NCBI RefSeq assembly: GCF_900120295.1
Contig: NZ_LT635465.1
Span: 151,107-215,106, forward strand
DNA from: Blautia sp. Marseille-P3201T
Lineage (GTDB): Bacteria > Bacillota > Clostridia > Lachnospirales > Lachnospiraceae
Direction of reading: 5' to 3'
Length of the DNA: 64,000 nt
The translations under genes and the position numbers were made by a program. Every line of letters begins with the position of its first letter. The stretch's first letter is position 1. The notes under the pieces are model-generated. The model ran no database searches. It was not told where the DNA came from and was given only the letters and a program-made list of their open reading frames with translations. Below, piece after piece: positions 62,198 through 64,000 of this stretch.

Positions 62198-63370
62198 CTA
62201 TTTTAAGATTTCATCCTTAAAGCTGGTTCCATCTAATTTATTATCAATTCCAAAAATATCTAACACTGTTGCCGCTATATCTGAAAAAGTTTTACGAGTT
62301 CCCAGATTGACACCTTCTTTAATTCTCTCTCCATAAACTAAAAATGGCACGCATTCTCTTGAATGATCAGTTCCCTTAAATCCCGGATCACAGCCATGAT
62401 CTGCAGTTATCATTAAAATATCCTGCGGCTGCATTCTCTCCATAAAAGTTCCCAGTTGTTTATCAAAAACTGTAGCTGCCTTTGCATAGCCTTCAATATC
62501 ATTTCTATGTCCATACAACATATCAAAGTCTACTAAGTTTACAAAACATAAACCATTAAAATCCTCATTCTGAAGCTGAATTGTCTTTTCCATCCCATCT
62601 ACATTACCTTGAATTCTCTGCGTATGGGCAATTCCTCTTCCTGCAAAAATATCATAGATTTTACCTACTCCATAAGTATCAAATCCTTCTTTTTGCAGTA
62701 CATCCAACATAGTATCTTTCGGTGGCAGCAGAGAAAAATCATGTCTGTTAGTAGTTCTCTGAAAATCAGGTGCGTCTCCCACAAATGGTCTGGCAATTAC
62801 ACGTCCCACTCCATGCTCTCCTACTAAAATTTCTCTGGCAATTTCACAATATTTATAAAGTTCTTCTACAGAAACAATATCCTCATGGGCTGCAATCTGA
62901 AAAACGCTGTCTGCAGATGTATACACAATAAGCTTTCCTGTGCGAACATGTTCTTCTCCATAATCTCTGATTACATCTGTACCGGAATATGGTTTGTTAC
63001 AAAGCACTTCTCTGCCTGTTCTCTTCGTAAATTCATCCAAAACTTCCTTTGGAAAACCATTGGGATAAGTAGGAAGTGCTTTTGAAGAAATAATACCGGC
63101 AATTTCCCAATGTCCAATCGTTGTATCTTTTCCTCTGGATGCTTCCTGCATTCTTCCGTATCCACCAATTACTCTCTCTGGTTTTTCCAAATAGTCCACT
63201 CCATCTATACAGGAAAGTCCCAATTTTCTCATGTTTGGTGTATCATATTCTTTTGACTGTGTAATTGTATAAAGCGTATTTGCACCTTTATCTCCAAAAT
63301 CTGAAGCATCAGGCGCATGTCCAATTCCAAAGCTGTCCAATACAATCAAATATACTCTCTGCTTGTTCAT
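62198..63370 (-). CDS. deoB: Phosphopentomutase
   Basis: A 390-aa alkaline-phosphatase-fold metalloenzyme turning (deoxy)ribose-1-phosphate into the 5-phosphate. The motifs YLIVLDSFGIGHAPDA with the N-terminal metal Asp, RGKDTTIGHWE with the phospho-Thr, and MITADHGCDPGFKGTDHSRE with metal His/Asp are all present. It is the first gene of the operon; the upstream sequence has AT-rich -10 candidates. Confidence 0.96.
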   Translation of the reverse strand: MNKQRVYLIVLDSFGIGHAPDASDFGDKGANTLYTITQSKEYDTPNMRKLGLSCIDGVDYLEKPERVIGGYGRMQEASRGKDTTIGHWEIAGIISSKALPTYPNGFPKEVLDEFTKRTGREVLCNKPYSGTDVIRDYGEEHVRTGKLIVYTSADSVFQIAAHEDIVSVEELYKYCEIAREILVGEHGVGRVIARPFVGDAPDFQRTTNRHDFSLLPPKDTMLDVLQKEGFDTYGVGKIYDIFAGRGIAHTQRIQGNVDGMEKTIQLQNEDFNGLCFVNLVDFDMLYGHRNDIEGYAKAATVFDKQLGTFMERMQPQDILMITADHGCDPGFKGTDHSRECVPFLVYGERIKEGVNLGTRKTFSDIAATVLDIFGIDNKLDGTSFKDEILK

Positions 63371-63407
63371 TGTTCTCGTCCCTTTCTTTATTATCTTTTA
63401 CACTGCA

Positions 63408-63427
63408 ATTATATATTTTTCATTATA
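63408..63427 (-). promoter_or_regulatory. Candidate -10 boxes of the nucleoside operon
   Basis: Two TATAAT hexamers on the minus strand (63427-63422 and 63413-63408), with no good -35 at either; an activator such as the embedded Crp-type protein could be required. Confidence 0.45.
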
Positions 63428-63444
63428 TAGTATCTCATATTCCC

Positions 63445-63468
63445 AAAAAAGGACTCATGTCCTTTTTT
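63445..63468. terminator. Perfect hairpin upstream of deoB
   Basis: AAAAAAGGAC and GTCCTTTTTT form a 10-bp stem with TCAT loop. It can terminate tRNA read-through in the minus direction, or serve as a palindromic operator next to the deoB promoter. Confidence 0.7.
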
Positions 63469-63522
63469 ATAATCTTTTATAAATTACAAAAACATATCGC
63501 TCAGTTGATTTATTAATTAAAA

Positions 63523-63562
63523 AAGGAAGCTATACACTAATATCTTAATGTACAGCTTCCTT
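63523..63562 (-). terminator. Terminator of the tRNA cluster
   Basis: On the minus strand AAGGAAGCTgTACA pairs with TGTAtAGCTTCCTT and is followed by T residues. Confidence 0.85.
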
Positions 63563-63581
63563 AAATTATAAATTAAAAAAA

Positions 63582-63654
63582 CTCCCCCTGTTGGACTCGA
63601 ACCAACGACACTGCGGTTAACAGCCGCATGCTCTACCGACTGAGCTAAGGAGGA
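63582..63654 (-). tRNA. tRNA-Asn (GUU)
   Basis: 73 nt on the minus strand. Acceptor TCCTCCT/AGGGGGA, D-arm TAGCTCAGTCGGTAGAGCA, anticodon loop CTGTTAA (GTT) and T-loop TTCGAGT are clear. The 3' CCA is not encoded. Confidence 0.97.
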
Positions 63655-63664
63655 ATAATAAAAG

Positions 63665-63735
63665 AGGCGCCAACCAGATTTGAACTGGTGATAGAGGTGT
63701 TGCAGACCTTTGCCTTACCACTTGGCTATGGCGCC
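63665..63735 (-). tRNA. tRNA-Cys (GCA)
   Basis: 71 nt. Acceptor GGCGCCA/TGGCGCC, anticodon loop CTGCAAC (GCA), T-loop TTCAAAT. No encoded CCA. Confidence 0.97.
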
Positions 63736-63785
63736 ATATAATATATTATACTCACATATTTCATAAATATGCAAGCATTTTTTAG

Positions 63786-63857
63786 TGACTCCTACGGGAA
63801 TCGAACCCGTGTTACCGCCGTGAAAGGGCGATGTCTTAACCGCTTGACCAAGGAGCC
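63786..63857 (-). tRNA. tRNA-Glu (UUC)
   Basis: 72 nt. Acceptor GGCTCCT/AGGAGTC, anticodon loop CTTTCAC (TTC), T-arm CGGGTTCGATTCCCG. It is the first of the three tRNAs in transcription order. No encoded CCA. Confidence 0.97.
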
Positions 63858-64000
63858 AGATATTTTCCACACCATACCTTCAAAACTACATATATAAAAC
63901 GAAACTTTCCAACTGCCGTTCTGCTTAGTCCGCTTAGCAACCGTCACTCATAAGCTTCGCTTATTTCGTGTCCTTTGCTTCGCAAATGGCTTCGGTCTGA
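63858..64000. other. Right-edge sequence without a recognised gene
   Basis: Contains TTCAAAACTACATA and two small adjacent hairpins (ATAAGC-TTC-GCTTAT, TTTGC-TTC-GCAAA). It may be the spacer between a ribosomal RNA operon off the right edge and the tRNA cluster, but no rRNA sequence is visible. Confidence 0.3.

Noticed and set aside
63858..64000. Possible ribosomal RNA gene at the right edge
   Set aside because: Only spacer-like sequence is visible; no conserved 5S, 16S or 23S stretch could be recognised, so no rRNA is called.
1..64000. CRISPR array, prophage or defence island
   Set aside because: No regularly spaced repeats with unique spacers, cas genes, integrases, phage structural genes or restriction genes were seen; apart from the IS66 remnant the window is core metabolism and transport.

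Overview
The window is one strand-biased stretch of a low-GC Firmicutes chromosome, most like a gut Lachnospiraceae of the Blautia / Ruminococcus gnavus group. The clues are a formate-tetrahydrofolate ligase with a formate-type channel, an anaerobic ribonucleotide reductase, rubredoxin, IS66 remnants of the clostridial type, and a decarboxylase that looks orthologous to the R. gnavus tryptophan decarboxylase. Species cannot be fixed from the sequence alone. Almost all genes lie on the minus strand; the plus strand carries a BaiA-like dehydrogenase, the decarboxylase, IS66 remnants, a polysaccharide deacetylase and two AraC-type regulators.

Layout. 1-2.9 kb: 5' half of a kdp potassium-pump operon (kdpB cut by the window edge, kdpA, kdpF and a second tiny membrane protein). 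3-8 kb: GH125 mannosidase with a YccF protein, a divergent BaiA-like SDR, then a LysR regulator divergent from the aromatic amino-acid decarboxylase. 8.1-9 kb: IS66 debris without a transposase. 9.2-14 kb: housekeeping operon (radical SAM B12-binding protein, endonuclease III, DEDDh exonuclease, a 35-aa membrane peptide, AIR-synthase-like protein, trmL). 14-20.5 kb: cation antiporter, nrdD, MATE pump, dapF, rubredoxin. 20.8-26.7 kb: a large BTAD/AAA/TPR regulator, histidine ammonia-lyase and a permease. 26.9-29.5 kb: PdaB-like deacetylase convergent with a Csp-like subtilase. 29.7-32.5 kb: ZTP riboswitch, fhs and an FNT channel. 32.6-38.5 kb: fructokinase, AI-2E-type protein with ktrBA, and an FMN riboswitch driving ribU and a NUDIX hydrolase. 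38.5-40.8 kb: polar amino-acid ABC importer. 41-52.3 kb: unsaturated-uronate (glycosaminoglycan or pectin fragment) locus with LplABC-type transporter, GH88, KduI, KduD, an RpiB/DhuI-like isomerase, a discoidin-like protein and two AraC regulators. 52.3-63.4 kb: one long nucleoside uptake and salvage operon. 63.5-63.9 kb: tRNA-Glu, tRNA-Cys, tRNA-Asn.

How parts work together. The nucleoside operon imports nucleosides, splits them with two phosphorylases, deaminates cytidine and adenosine, and sends the pentose through DeoB and DeoC. The uronate locus imports short unsaturated saccharides, hydrolyses them with GH88 and converts the released uronate toward 2-keto-3-deoxygluconate. The fhs/FNT unit is under purine-stress (ZTP) control. 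The regulator-hutH-permease unit probably takes up histidine and makes urocanate plus ammonia.

The most interesting signals are: a SARP-style operator (two TTGAC-type heptamers on an 11-bp period, 8 bp from a -10 box) just downstream of the BTAD regulator and upstream of hutH; the tryptophan decarboxylase orthologue; two unrelated isomerase families for the same uronate step in one operon; and a dispersed repeat (two copies plus a fragment) that has become the 3' end of the deacetylase reading frame. All calls rest on reading the sequence and on recalled family knowledge; no database search was run.
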